Part shown: one piece after another, positions 44,293 through 52,009 of the stretch
Position numbering within the stretch: the stretch's first letter is position 1
Layout of the letters: the number at the start of each line of letters is the position of its first letter
From: Streptomyces sp. NBC_00536
Lineage (GTDB): Bacteria; Actinomycetota; Actinomycetes; Streptomycetales; Streptomycetaceae
Direction of reading: 5' to 3'
DNA length: 64,000 nt
Assembly: GCF_036346295.1 (NCBI RefSeq)
Contig: NZ_CP107819.1
Span: 2,542,001-2,606,000, forward strand
Made by a program: the position numbers and the translations under genes
The notes under the pieces: generated by a model
Databases searched by the model: none
What the model was told of the DNA's origin: nothing
What the model saw: only the letters and a program-made list of their open reading frames with translations

Positions 44293-45645
44293 TCAGGCCT
44301 GCGGCGAGCGGGCGTCGTAGCGGGCGAAGCCGCGCCAGCGCAGGCCGAGCAGGACGAGTACGAGCACGCACGCGAGCCCGCCGCCCGTGATCGCGACCCC
44401 CGGTGAGGTGAGCTGGGCGACGGAGCCGGCCAGGAAGTCGCCGAGCCGGGGGCCGCCCGCGACGACCACGATGAAGACGCCCTGGAGGCGGCCCCGCATG
44501 TCGTCGGGGGTGGCGGCCTGGAGCATCGTCGTACGGAACACCATCGAGATGGTGTCGGCCCAGCCCGCGAGGCCGAGGAAGAGCAGGCCCAGCCAGAGGT
44601 TCCGGGTCAGCCCGAAGACGGCGATGGCCAGGCCCCAGGCGGCCACCGAGATCAAGATGGCCAGTCCGTGCCGCCGGATCCGGCCCTGCCAGCCGGAGAA
44701 GAGCCCGCCGAGCAGCGAGCCGATGGCGGGCGCGGCGACCAGCAGGCCGACGGTCTTGGCGTCGCCTCCGTACCAGAGCAGGGCGATGGCCGGGAAGAGC
44801 GCCTTGGGCTGGGCGAGGACCATCGCGGCCAGGTCGGAGAAGAAGGTCATCCGGATGTTGGGGCGGGTGCCGAGGAAGCGCAGCCCGTCGAGCACGGAGG
44901 CCCGCCCGCCGCCGTCGTCCGTCCGCTCGGGGCGCATGGCGGGCAGCCGCCACATCGCGTAGAGCGCGGCGGAGAAGGCGACGGCGTCGATCAGGTACGC
45001 CGACTGGTAGCCCCACCAGCCGACGATCAGGCCGCCGAGCATCGGGCCCGCGGTGAACCCGAAGGTGGTGGTCAGCGAGGTCAGCGCGTTGGCGGCGGGC
45101 AGCTGCTCCGGGGGCAGCAGCCTGGGGATCATCGCGGAGCGGGCGGGCGAGCTGAGCGCCCCGCAGACCGCCTGGAGCGCGACCACGAGGTAGAGGAACC
45201 AGACCCGGTGGTAGCCGAGCAGCGCGGCGGCGGCCAGGGCGGCCGACAGGACGGCGGCGCCCGAGGAGCTGTACAGGCCCAGCTTGCGGCGGTCGACGGT
45301 GTCCGCGATGGCGCCGCCGTACAGGCCGAAGACGACGAGCGGGACCAGGGAGAAGAGCCCGACGAGCCCGACGTGGAAGCTGGAGCGGGTGATGTCGTAG
45401 ACCTGGAGCGAGATCGCCAGGGCGGTCATCGCCTGACCCATCCAGGAGATGGTGCTGCCGACCCACAGGCGGCGATAGTCAGCGGAGGTCCGCAAAGGGG
45501 TGAGATCGGCGAATATCCGCCGTTTCGGGGCGCTGGTCGGGGCCCCGGACGGGGAGTCGGCCGGGGCACCGGTCAGGCCCTCGGCGCCGTCCGGGCTGTC
45601 GGGGGCCGCGTCTTCGGACTGGGTCCGTCTGCTCGTACGGGTCAC
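44293..45645 (-). CDS. MFS transporter, EntS/enterobactin-exporter-like
   Basis: 450 residues with 12 predicted helices. Residues 1-45 are a soluble, disordered Ser/Ala/Pro stretch. MFS signature between helices 2 and 3: YGGAIADTVDRRKLGLYSS; also SSPARSAMIPRLLPPEQLPAANAL and MRGRLQGVFIVVVAGG, typical of the EntS-type drug/siderophore exporter group. No siderophore genes are near, so the substrate is unknown. GTG 45645; TAGCAT lies 5 nt upstream, with no ribosome site. Convergent with the cupin gene. Confidence 0.92.
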   Translation of the reverse strand: MTRTSRRTQSEDAAPDSPDGAEGLTGAPADSPSGAPTSAPKRRIFADLTPLRTSADYRRLWVGSTISWMGQAMTALAISLQVYDITRSSFHVGLVGLFSLVPLVVFGLYGGAIADTVDRRKLGLYSSSGAAVLSAALAAAALLGYHRVWFLYLVVALQAVCGALSSPARSAMIPRLLPPEQLPAANALTSLTTTFGFTAGPMLGGLIVGWWGYQSAYLIDAVAFSAALYAMWRLPAMRPERTDDGGGRASVLDGLRFLGTRPNIRMTFFSDLAAMVLAQPKALFPAIALLWYGGDAKTVGLLVAAPAIGSLLGGLFSGWQGRIRRHGLAILISVAAWGLAIAVFGLTRNLWLGLLFLGLAGWADTISMVFRTTMLQAATPDDMRGRLQGVFIVVVAGGPRLGDFLAGSVAQLTSPGVAITGGGLACVLVLVLLGLRWRGFARYDARSPQA

Positions 45646-45891
45646 ATCGGATGCTAACCGTCAGCCGCTGCCACACTCGATCGAATTCATGCCCGCGGGG
45701 CGGTCGGCTGCCGCGGGGCGGCGCCGCGCGCCTCGCCCGCCCCACCGCCACCACCCGGCTCCGGGCCCCCGCGGCGCGGCCTTCCCGGCCGCTAACTCGC
45801 CACTATCACCGGACATTTGACCGAATCGACGTGCGCTCACCCCCTGCCGTTCAGCTCATGATGAAACGACTCGAATGTCCAGGGAGGCACA

Positions 45892-47046
45892 GTGATCGAA
45901 CCTGGCAAGAGCACCAAGCACGCAATGAGCACCGCGAACGCGACCACCGCGAAGGCCCTCACGGTCGGGGTCGAGGAGGAGTTCCTCCTCGTCGACGCCC
46001 GCACCTTCCGGCTCGTCCCGGCCGCCCCTCTGGTCCTCGCGACGGCCGCCGGTGACCCGACCCAGCTCCACGCCGAGGGCACCCGCTACCAGGTGGAGAT
46101 CTCCACGCCGGTCGCCGACTCGGCCGCCACGCTGCGCGAGGACCTCACCGCCCTGCGGCGCAGCCTCGCCAAGGCGGCCCGCGCGCACGGCTGCCGGCTG
46201 CTGGCCAGCCCCTCGCCCGTGGTGGCCGCGCCGGGGCCGCTGCACCTGAGCGACGACGAGCCGCGCCAACGCGAGATGGCCCGCCGCTACGGCTCGCTCA
46301 CACAGACCCTGGTGAGCTGCGGCCGCCACATCCACGTCGGCACCCTGGACGTGGACACGGCGGTGGCGGTGGCCAACCGGGTCCGGCCCTGGCTGCCCAC
46401 GCTGATCGCGCTGGCCGCCAACTCGCCGTTCTGGGACGGCCGTGACACCGGGCACGCCAGCTGGCGGGCGATGGCCTGGTCGACCTGGCCATCGGCCGGG
46501 CTGCCTCCGCCCTTCGGCTCCACCGCGCACTACCGGCGCTCGGTCCAGGCCCTGCTCGGCTCCGGGGCGGCCCTCGACACCAAGATGGTCTACTGGGACC
46601 TCCGCCCGTCCGGGAACTGGCCGACGCTCGAGGTCCGGGCCCCCGACATGTCCCCGGACGTCGACGGCGCCGTGCTCCAGGCCGAACTGGCCCGCGCCCT
46701 GGTCGCCACCGCCCTGCGCGAGCTGGCCGAGCACCGTCCCGACCCGGTCGTACGGGAGGACGTACTGCGCCTCGCGCGCTGGCGGGCGGCCCACGACGGG
46801 CTGGAGGGTTTCGGCCTGGACCCCTACACCGGGGCCGAGGTGCCGGCGGCGGACCTGGCGGAGGCGATGCTCGACCTGATCGCCCCGGAACTGGCGGCCG
46901 CGGGCGACCTCGACCACGCGGCCAAGGCCCTGGCCGGGCTCCTGCGGGACGGCTCGGGCGCCCAGCGCCAGCGCGCGGCCTTCGCCCGGCGCGGGAATCT
47001 GGACGACGTACTCCGTCACCTCGCCGACGAGACGGAGGATTTCTGA
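45892..47046 (+). CDS. Carboxylate-amine ligase, YbdK/GCS2 type
   Basis: 384 residues. ATP-dependent ligase of the glutamate-cysteine ligase 2 family: LTVGVEEEFLLVDARTFRLVP at the N-terminus (acidic metal ligands), EGTRYQVEISTPV, SCGRHIHVGTLD, LAANSPFWDGRDTGHASWR, and DLRPSGNWPTLEVRAPDM. The family makes gamma-glutamyl-type bonds; the true substrates in Streptomyces are uncertain because mycothiol replaces glutathione. GTG 45892 follows GGGAGG at 6 nt. Divergent from the MFS gene over 246 bp. Confidence 0.92.
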   Translation: MIEPGKSTKHAMSTANATTAKALTVGVEEEFLLVDARTFRLVPAAPLVLATAAGDPTQLHAEGTRYQVEISTPVADSAATLREDLTALRRSLAKAARAHGCRLLASPSPVVAAPGPLHLSDDEPRQREMARRYGSLTQTLVSCGRHIHVGTLDVDTAVAVANRVRPWLPTLIALAANSPFWDGRDTGHASWRAMAWSTWPSAGLPPPFGSTAHYRRSVQALLGSGAALDTKMVYWDLRPSGNWPTLEVRAPDMSPDVDGAVLQAELARALVATALRELAEHRPDPVVREDVLRLARWRAAHDGLEGFGLDPYTGAEVPAADLAEAMLDLIAPELAAAGDLDHAAKALAGLLRDGSGAQRQRAAFARRGNLDDVLRHLADETEDF

Positions 47047-47103
47047 GCGCCCGCCCGACCGCCCGACCGCCCGACCGACCGACCGCCCGCCCGCCCGCCC
47101 GGC
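47047..47103. repeat. Low-complexity cgcccgac tract
   Basis: Imperfect tandem array of cgcccgac/cgaccgc units directly after the GCS2 stop codon, in a 146-bp gap. Simple-sequence slippage is the likely origin. Confidence 0.75.
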
Positions 47104-47192
47104 CCGCCGCTTCACCCGACCCGGCCGCTTAACCTGCCCGGGAGCGGGTAGGCGCCGCGTGCAGAGGCGGCTTGCGGCCACCGGGAGGACCG

Positions 47193-47639
47193 ATGATCCG
47201 GCGAGTGCACGAGGTGATGACCGGGAACCCGGTGACCGTCGAGCAGCGGACCTCCGTGGCGGAGGCCGCGCGCGTGATGCGCGACGCGGGCATCGGGGAC
47301 GTACTGGTGGTCGCGGACGGACGGCTGCTCGGGATCCTGACGGACCGCGACATCGTCGTCCGGGTGCTCGCGGACGGCAGGGACCCCGCGGCCACGGACG
47401 TGCGGGCGGTGTGCACGACCGGCCCGGTCACCGTCGGGCCCGACGACGGCGTGGACCGGGCCCTCGACCTGATGCGCCGCCACGCGCTGCGGCGCCTGCC
47501 CGTGCGGACCGGGGACGGCGAACTCGTCGGCATCGTCGCCCTGGGCGACCTGGAGGTCGAGCGCGATCCGGGATCGCCGCTGTCCTCCATCTCGGCGGCG
47601 GAACCGGGCACATGGCACGGCGCGGCGGAGCAGCTCTGA
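47193..47639 (+). CDS. CBS-domain protein
   Basis: 148 residues, a CBS pair: VHEVMTGNPVTVEQRTSVAEAARVM through GILTDRDIVVRVLADG, then VRAVCTTGPVTVGPDDGVDRALDLM through GIVALGDLEVE. CBS pairs bind adenine nucleotides and usually control a partner enzyme or channel; none is fused here. GGGAGG ends 6 nt before ATG 47193. Probably co-transcribed with the acetyltransferase 62 bp downstream. Confidence 0.93.
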   Translation: MIRRVHEVMTGNPVTVEQRTSVAEAARVMRDAGIGDVLVVADGRLLGILTDRDIVVRVLADGRDPAATDVRAVCTTGPVTVGPDDGVDRALDLMRRHALRRLPVRTGDGELVGIVALGDLEVERDPGSPLSSISAAEPGTWHGAAEQL

Positions 47640-47701
47640 GAGGCTTCCTCCAGCAGAAGGGCAACAGCCCCGAAGAACCACCCGCAAGGAGCCGCAACAG
47701 C

Positions 47702-48118
47702 ATGTGGACGTGTGAACAGGTCACCGGCAGCGCACTGGACGTCGCGGAAGTGGCCGCCCTCTACCGGACGTCCACCCTCGCCGAACGCCGTCCGGTGGAG
47801 GACGTCCAGCGCTTCACCCGGATGCTGGCGGGCGCCAACCTCGTCATCGTCGCCCGCGACGCGGACGGCCGCCTCATCGGCATCTCCCGCTCGCTCACCG
47901 ACGGCGCGTACGCCACCTACCTCAGCGACCTCGCCGTCGACGCGGCGTACCAGGGCAAGGGCGTGGGCCGGGGCCTGATCGAGGCCACCCGCCAGGCCGC
48001 CCCGGAGGCCTCCCTGATCCTGCTGGCGGCCCCGGCGGCCGTGGACTACTACCCGCACATCGGGTTCACGCCCCACGGCTCCGCCTGGACGATGGAGGGC
48101 CCGGCCACCCCGGCCTGA
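47702..48118 (+). CDS. GNAT family N-acetyltransferase
   Basis: 138 residues. GNAT fold: LVIVARDADGRLIGISRSLTD (motif D/A strands), YLSDLAVDAAYQGKGVGRGLIE with the acetyl-CoA loop QGKGVG, and AAVDYYPHIGFTPHGSAW. Acetylates an unknown amine. AAGGAG lies 10-12 nt before ATG 47702. It is the last gene of ordinary chromosome before the tRNA fragment. Confidence 0.92.
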   Translation: MWTCEQVTGSALDVAEVAALYRTSTLAERRPVEDVQRFTRMLAGANLVIVARDADGRLIGISRSLTDGAYATYLSDLAVDAAYQGKGVGRGLIEATRQAAPEASLILLAAPAAVDYYPHIGFTPHGSAWTMEGPATPA

Positions 48119-48161
48119 CACCCGGCCCAACACCCCGGCCCGAAGCCCCCGGAAACGCCAA

Positions 48162-48195
48162 AGCCGCAGGTGAGATCGTTTCTTCACCTGCGGCT
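48162..48195. terminator. Terminator after the GNAT gene
   Basis: Perfect 12-bp stem agccgcaggtga / tcacctgcggct with a T-rich loop, between the plus-strand gene and the minus-strand tRNA fragment; could serve both. Confidence 0.8.
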
Positions 48196-48200
48196 CGCAG

Positions 48201-48245
48201 TGGGGCGGGTGGGACTCGAACCCACGGCCGACGGATTATGAGTCC
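48201..48245 (-). other. 3' fragment of a tRNA gene (CAU anticodon): attachment-site scar
   Basis: On the minus strand the sequence reads as half a tRNA: anticodon loop CTCATAA with 3' stem TCC, T arm gtgggttcgagtcccac (48209-48225 complement), and acceptor strand CGCCCCA. The 5' side should hold the D arm and acceptor but instead carries unrelated DNA; the 5' anticodon stem pairs for only three bases. Tyrosine integrases of actinobacterial elements cut in this loop and leave such 45-bp duplicates. The element would lie to the right, with the intact tRNA (Met or Ile type) beyond the window. Confidence 0.82.
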
Positions 48246-48434
48246 TCTTGGGATCTTGGCGGCCTTTGCCCTTTGACGCGGATCTGTGACGTTTTCCCAG
48301 TTCAGAGCGCATTACTTGTGTCGAGACCTGCCCTCTTGTGTGCGTCCTTACCTGTCCTTGTGTCCCCTGGGCGTCCCCTGACGGTCCGCTCCAGCGGGCG
48401 CCAGTTCGTCCGCAGGCGGGAGAGGTGTATGCCA

Positions 48435-48494
48435 ACAGCACGTTCGGACCTGTGCGCAGCGGATTCCCATTCCACCGCAAGAAGGCTCAGCCCT
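48435..48494. repeat. 60-bp direct repeat, copy 1
   Basis: Matches 51195-51254 in the same orientation with four mismatches; both share cctgtgcgcagcggattccc and ccattccaccgcaa in order. It lies 190 bp from the tRNA fragment. The 48246-48526 stretch around it shows no gene I can support. Confidence 0.92.
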
Positions 48495-48526
48495 CAATCG
48501 GGGCAGAGTCTCACAACCATGATGGT

Positions 48527-48886
48527 TCACCTCGACTGGGCGCACTCTGGCCATGCCGAGGCTGCAACGGACGGTGAGTTGGATGGTCCGATGACCCCGC
48601 CATGACGAGAGGCATCATCGACGTGAAGCTCTCGCAGGTCGCGTCCGCAGAGTGGTGTAGCCGCAGGCGGTTCGATCAGGGCGCCAGGGACCGCGACGCC
48701 GTCCGAGATCCACTCCTCACGGACCTTGTCGACGGTGGCGAGGTGCCTGGAGTCGAGCGCCGCCAGGGTAGCCCGACAGCTTCGGCGTCGGCCAACAGTG
48801 GTCTCGAACTCGTCGCACTGGCTCTTGATCTCCTCCTCCAGCGCGTACCACCGCTTGAAGCCCGGCGATAATCGCTCGTCGTCCAC
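48527..48886 (-). CDS. Hypothetical protein (doubtful)
   Basis: 119 residues from GTG 48886; no good ribosome site. The first ~80 residues look protein-like (ERLSPGFKRWYALEEEIKSQ, VDKVREEWISDGVAVPGALI), with a plausible helical start; the rest is poor. Possibly a decayed gene of the integrated element. No family recognised. Confidence 0.4.
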   Translation of the reverse strand: MDDERLSPGFKRWYALEEEIKSQCDEFETTVGRRRSCRATLAALDSRHLATVDKVREEWISDGVAVPGALIEPPAATPLCGRDLRELHVDDASRHGGVIGPSNSPSVAASAWPECAQSR

Positions 48887-48957
48887 TCGAACCCGCAGTC
48901 ACTCGGAGATGACATCACTGGCCAGGGGATCGTCGAGCTCGCCACCCTCAAGGAGGC

Positions 48958-48999
48958 CCCCGCACCGGCAACGGGCGGCTGCCTGTTGCCGGTGCGGGG
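48958..48999 (-). terminator. Terminator of the XRE operon
   Basis: Perfect 15-bp stem (48958-48972 with 48985-48999, ccccgcaccggcaac), 53 nt after the stop of the two-helix protein. Confidence 0.85.
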
Positions 49000-49051
49000 C
49001 TCCGGAGCTGCCAGCCGCGCCCTGGCCTGGAGTGTCGGCAGTCGCCTGCGG

Positions 49052-49267
49052 TCAGTAGAAGATCGCGAGGAGCGCGATGGACACGGCCACCACGCCCACG
49101 CCGCAGATCCCGATCAGCGGGCCGGCGCTCACCCAGGTGTCCCTGTGGCGCTTCGGCACCACCACTTTGGTTCTGCGGAAGAAGCCGCAGAGCCAGGAGA
49201 CGATCATGAATATGCCGAGTAGAGCCACGTAGAGGATCAGCTGTTCCAGCTGGGGGAAATGGGACAC
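49052..49267 (-). CDS. Small two-helix membrane protein coupled to the XRE gene
   Basis: 71 residues from GTG 49267, only 1 nt after the XRE stop, so translation is coupled. Two hydrophobic helices (LILYVALLGIFMIVSWLCGFF and the C-terminal GPLIGICGVGVVAVSIALLAIFY in part) flank a short basic loop (RRTKVVVPKRHRD). No family recognised. A small membrane protein tied to a large sensor-like protein resembles the effector/sensor layout of some defence or stress modules, but this is inference. Confidence 0.68.
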   Translation of the reverse strand: MSHFPQLEQLILYVALLGIFMIVSWLCGFFRRTKVVVPKRHRDTWVSAGPLIGICGVGVVAVSIALLAIFY

Positions 49268-49268
49268 G

Positions 49269-50558
49269 TCACTTCACCGCCTTGAGTCGGGTCAGGGCTT
49301 CATCGCGGGCGAACGCCAGCGGGAAGAGCTGGTGCATGGCTCCGACAGACGCTTCCGCAAGGCCGGCCCACATGTCGAAGAAGCCGTCGGACGAGCGGTC
49401 GCCGTCGGAGCCCCCCGCACGAACCGAGGATGGCAGGGGCGCCGGAAGGACGAGCGTCCTGTGCGCGATACCACCGAGGGTGGTATCCACCCTCTGTCGG
49501 ACGGCACGTAGCCGCCGCATCTCCTCGGCCGGGGTAGCCGTGGTATGCCGCCGCTCGCTCCTGGTGTGCGCGGTCCAGTCGAGTAGGTCGTCTGTGGGCC
49601 TGAGGTGGATGACGAGCGGCGTCCTGGCCGAGCGGGACGCCGCGATGACCTTCGCGGCGGCCTCGGAGTCACCGACGTCCGCCGCCCAGACCCGCGTCCG
49701 TCCCAGATCGCTGCCTTCCACGTACGTCCGCACGACCTCCAGCCGGTCGCGCTCCTGGTCGGCGTCACCCCAGCGGTGCGTCAGCCGGGAGAACGCACGC
49801 GACGCCACCAGGCCGACATGGCTGTAGTCGTAGTCGAAGGCATGCCCCAGGAAGCTGGCGACATCCGCCGATCCGGCCCAGTGTCCGCCGATGACGGCGA
49901 TCGACCTGGGTACACCCGCCATCGGCGCGCCGCTGCCCTTTCGCGCCGCCACAAACCTCGGAACGTTGATCACAAACTCCCGTTGTCCGGGAGCCCATCC
50001 CTCGACGAATCCGGCGCCGAACCAAGCGAGCTCGTCGTGAAGTGCCGCCTCGACCCGCTGCCGGTCGAGAAGACTGACGGCCGCACCATTCAGCGACCTC
50101 AGGACGACGCGGTCGCTGTAGTGCCTCCGCCGGGCACCCGTCCCCAACCAGACCGGTCGGATCCCGACCTCGAAGTCGGCCTCGCTCAGGGCGGAGTTGG
50201 CGATTCGGGCGGCCCCGTACAGCGGCTCACCCGGCATCCGCTTCGCGGCGTACTCCATGCGCTCGGCCTGGTCCTCCAGTTGGTCCATGTAGGAGAGGAG
50301 GTTGGCGATTCCTTCGAGGTAGCCGGCCATGGTCAGGAGCCTGAGCTTGGGGTAGTTGAGCGCGTCCGCGAGTCGGACCAGGTCGTCCATGCTGGGCTTC
50401 CGGTGCCCTGCCAGGTACTCCTGGAGTTTGGCAACGCTGAAACCCACTCGGGTGGCCAACTCCTTGCGGGTGATCGGCTCGGCCGCCCTGCGCAGCGCCC
50501 GGCACCACGCCTCGTCGATGAAGCGCGCTTTCTGCTGGGTCTTCTGACGCTCACTCAT
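49269..50558 (-). CDS. XRE-type helix-turn-helix protein with large unknown C-terminal domain
   Basis: 429 residues from ATG 50558; TACCGT lies 6 nt upstream without a Shine-Dalgarno, so leaderless. Residues ~30-75 are an XRE helix-turn-helix (ITRKELATRVGFSVAKLQEYLAGHRKPSMDDLVRLADAL, read in two parts). The remaining ~340 residues show alpha/beta texture: FEVGIRPVWLGTGARRRHY, SIAVIGGHWAGSADVASFLG, TRVWAADVGDSEAAAKVIAAS, and TPLVIHLRPTDDLLDW, suggesting a Rossmann-like nucleotide-binding fold, but no motif settles it. It forms a two-gene operon with the membrane protein and sits between 60-bp direct repeats. Confidence 0.78.
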   Translation of the reverse strand: MSERQKTQQKARFIDEAWCRALRRAAEPITRKELATRVGFSVAKLQEYLAGHRKPSMDDLVRLADALNYPKLRLLTMAGYLEGIANLLSYMDQLEDQAERMEYAAKRMPGEPLYGAARIANSALSEADFEVGIRPVWLGTGARRRHYSDRVVLRSLNGAAVSLLDRQRVEAALHDELAWFGAGFVEGWAPGQREFVINVPRFVAARKGSGAPMAGVPRSIAVIGGHWAGSADVASFLGHAFDYDYSHVGLVASRAFSRLTHRWGDADQERDRLEVVRTYVEGSDLGRTRVWAADVGDSEAAAKVIAASRSARTPLVIHLRPTDDLLDWTAHTRSERRHTTATPAEEMRRLRAVRQRVDTTLGGIAHRTLVLPAPLPSSVRAGGSDGDRSSDGFFDMWAGLAEASVGAMHQLFPLAFARDEALTRLKAVK

Positions 50559-50781
50559 ACTGCGACGGTACGGGGAAGGTGCCCACGGCCACCATCGGCG
50601 TTCCAGAATTGCAACGCGTCGCACTAGCGCAGTGGAACGGCGGTCCCCTGGAAGCCAACTCGCCGATACGCCGTGTGGCACAACTGGAACGCCTGCATGG
50701 CGGGCTAGTGGAGGCGGAATCCTCTCACCAGGCGCTGGACCGCCAGGAGGGTGGTCCCGCTCATCACCTTGGGGGATTTCG

Positions 50782-50922
50782 ATGCGGTTCTCTCGTCGGC
50801 ACGGCAGCTCGGCTGCGAACCGGACCAGCGTCGCGATGGCGCTGCTCGCGAGGTTGGCGATCTCCAGCCTCAGCCGGGTCATCTCGGCAGTGGCACTGAT
50901 CTGGCTCGACCGCGAGTTCTGA
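50782..50922 (+). CDS. Possible 46-residue small protein
   Basis: ATG 50782 has GGGGGA 5 nt upstream. The product is basic at the N-terminus with one possible membrane helix (ALLARLAISSLSRVISAVAL) and ends LIWLDREF. No homology recognised. Divergent from the XRE gene. Weakly supported. Confidence 0.3.
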   Translation: MRFSRRHGSSAANRTSVAMALLARLAISSLSRVISAVALIWLDREF

Positions 50923-51194
50923 TCGGCCGGTCTCTCAGTGGTGGGCGCGTGGGCCTTAATCTCTGGCTTTCATGAGGCCAGCTTTCCGACCGATGGGCAG
51001 AAGGACAGTTAGGACCTCTGACCAGCGAGATTGAGGATTGCCTAGGCCCCGTTCCCACACCGGCCGGAGGTACTTTCCAGGTGCGCAGGAGTAGCGGGCC
51101 GCACCCGCACCCGAGTCGAGGGCAATGGCCGCGGGGGGACTCGCAGTCCGGCGGCGTACTACTGGTCGAGGCTTGGGCGGCCGAGGTCGAGCAC

Positions 51195-51254
51195 ACAGCC
51201 CGTTCAGACCTGTGCGCAGCGGATTCCCATTCCACCGCAAGGAGGCTCCGCCCT
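51195..51254. repeat. 60-bp direct repeat, copy 2
   Basis: Partner of 48435-48494, same orientation, four mismatches, 2760 bp apart. Together they bracket the XRE/two-helix operon and the doubtful 119-residue frame. Confidence 0.92.
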
Positions 51255-51347
51255 TAACGACCTCCCCCGGTTGGTGACGGCCCCGATAGCTCACCTGCCC
51301 CGTCCGCCATCTACTGATACCGCCGCCACTGCTGCCGTCAAACACCA

Positions 51348-51384
51348 CAGCAGCCCCACCAGGAATGATCTGGCGGGGCTGCTG
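51348..51384 (-). terminator. Terminator of the Rhs toxin operon
   Basis: 15-bp stem with one mismatch (cagcagccccaccag, 51348-51362, with 51370-51384), loop of 7 nt, just past the last decayed frame of the operon. Confidence 0.78.
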
Positions 51385-51453
51385 GACGATACCCGGTACA
51401 CCTCAGGGCGCTTAGGCGAACCAGACCTCCGAGTTCCAGGTGACCGTGATGAA

Positions 51454-51612
51454 TTACCCGTCCTCTACCAAAGCCAGGTCGAGGTTCTCGACTTTGTTCA
51501 CAAAGTCCACAGCGTCGAATCCGCTCAGCTCGAAGATGAAATGCGGGGCACTTACAGGCCGATCGAGCGGGCCCCCATCCAGATCCACATCGGAAATTCT
51601 GGCGAGCCGCAC
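51454..51612 (-). pseudogene. Truncated small gene after the immunity gene
   Basis: GTG 51612 to TAA 51454 gives 52 residues of convincing protein texture (VRLARISDVDLDGG, APHFIFELSGFDAVDFVNKV). After the stop the same frame continues FITVTWNSEVWFA to a second stop at 51412, so the gene appears cut by an in-frame stop or is the tail of a larger decayed gene. It starts 29 bp after the immunity candidate. A spare or orphan immunity remnant is the likely meaning. Confidence 0.42.
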
Positions 51613-51640
51613 CTTGGCAGGGGTCTAACCCGCGCCGACT

Positions 51641-52009
51641 TTACGCTTCAAAGCCGATCGTCTTGGCCATCTCACCTTCGTAATCTTCGACCGCCTCAGA
51701 GACTTGATCGAAGAACCTCTCCCAAAATCCCGGAACTAGCCATGATGGAGGCCCGATTTCGAGCGACCCCTCCTTTCCAATTCTGGAAATCCAGTGTGGG
51801 GGAATAGCTTCCGAGGTAGTTTCGAACATCCTTGAGTCAAAAAGGACTGGAGTTCCGTTATCTTCGCTCGAAATCCTGACCGAGATCCCGCGCCCGGGCC
51901 ACGTCGAGATCTCTAGAACCACATACTCTTTTTGGAGCTGGATCCACGAACTCGAGCCCTCCACCTCGCCTGCCACATCATTGATGATCTTTACGCATCG
52001 AACTTTCAC
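51641..52009 (-). CDS. Candidate immunity protein for the Rhs toxin
   Basis: 122 residues. GTG 52009 overlaps the Rhs stop by 4 nt (GTGA), forcing coupled translation. Acidic, with no signal peptide: MKVRCVKIINDVAGEVEG, LQKEYVVLEISTWPGRGI, FDSRMFETTSEAIPPHWI, VPGFWERFFDQVSEAVEDYE. The beta-rich start and helical end resemble small immunity proteins that block the active site of a C-terminal toxin tip. The family is not recognised; the role is inferred from position, size and the overlap. Base composition is visibly more AT-rich than the genome. Confidence 0.75.
   Translation of the reverse strand: MKVRCVKIINDVAGEVEGSSSWIQLQKEYVVLEISTWPGRGISVRISSEDNGTPVLFDSRMFETTSEAIPPHWISRIGKEGSLEIGPPSWLVPGFWERFFDQVSEAVEDYEGEMAKTIGFEA

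Larger units (their letters stand above)
50559..51453. other. ~0.9-kb stretch without a firm gene
   Basis: Holds the XRE promoter at its left end, a doubtful 46-codon frame (50782-50922), repeat copy 2 (51195-51254) and the terminator of the toxin operon (51348-51384). The rest shows no coding pattern I trust on either strand and is probably decayed element DNA. Confidence 0.55.

Noticed and set aside
48201..48245. Intact tRNA gene
   Set aside because: No D arm or 5' acceptor strand; pairing ends in the anticodon stem.
51271..51807. 178-codon plus-strand frame opposite the immunity genes
   Set aside because: No ribosome site; the minus strand reads better and overlaps the toxin gene in operon fashion.
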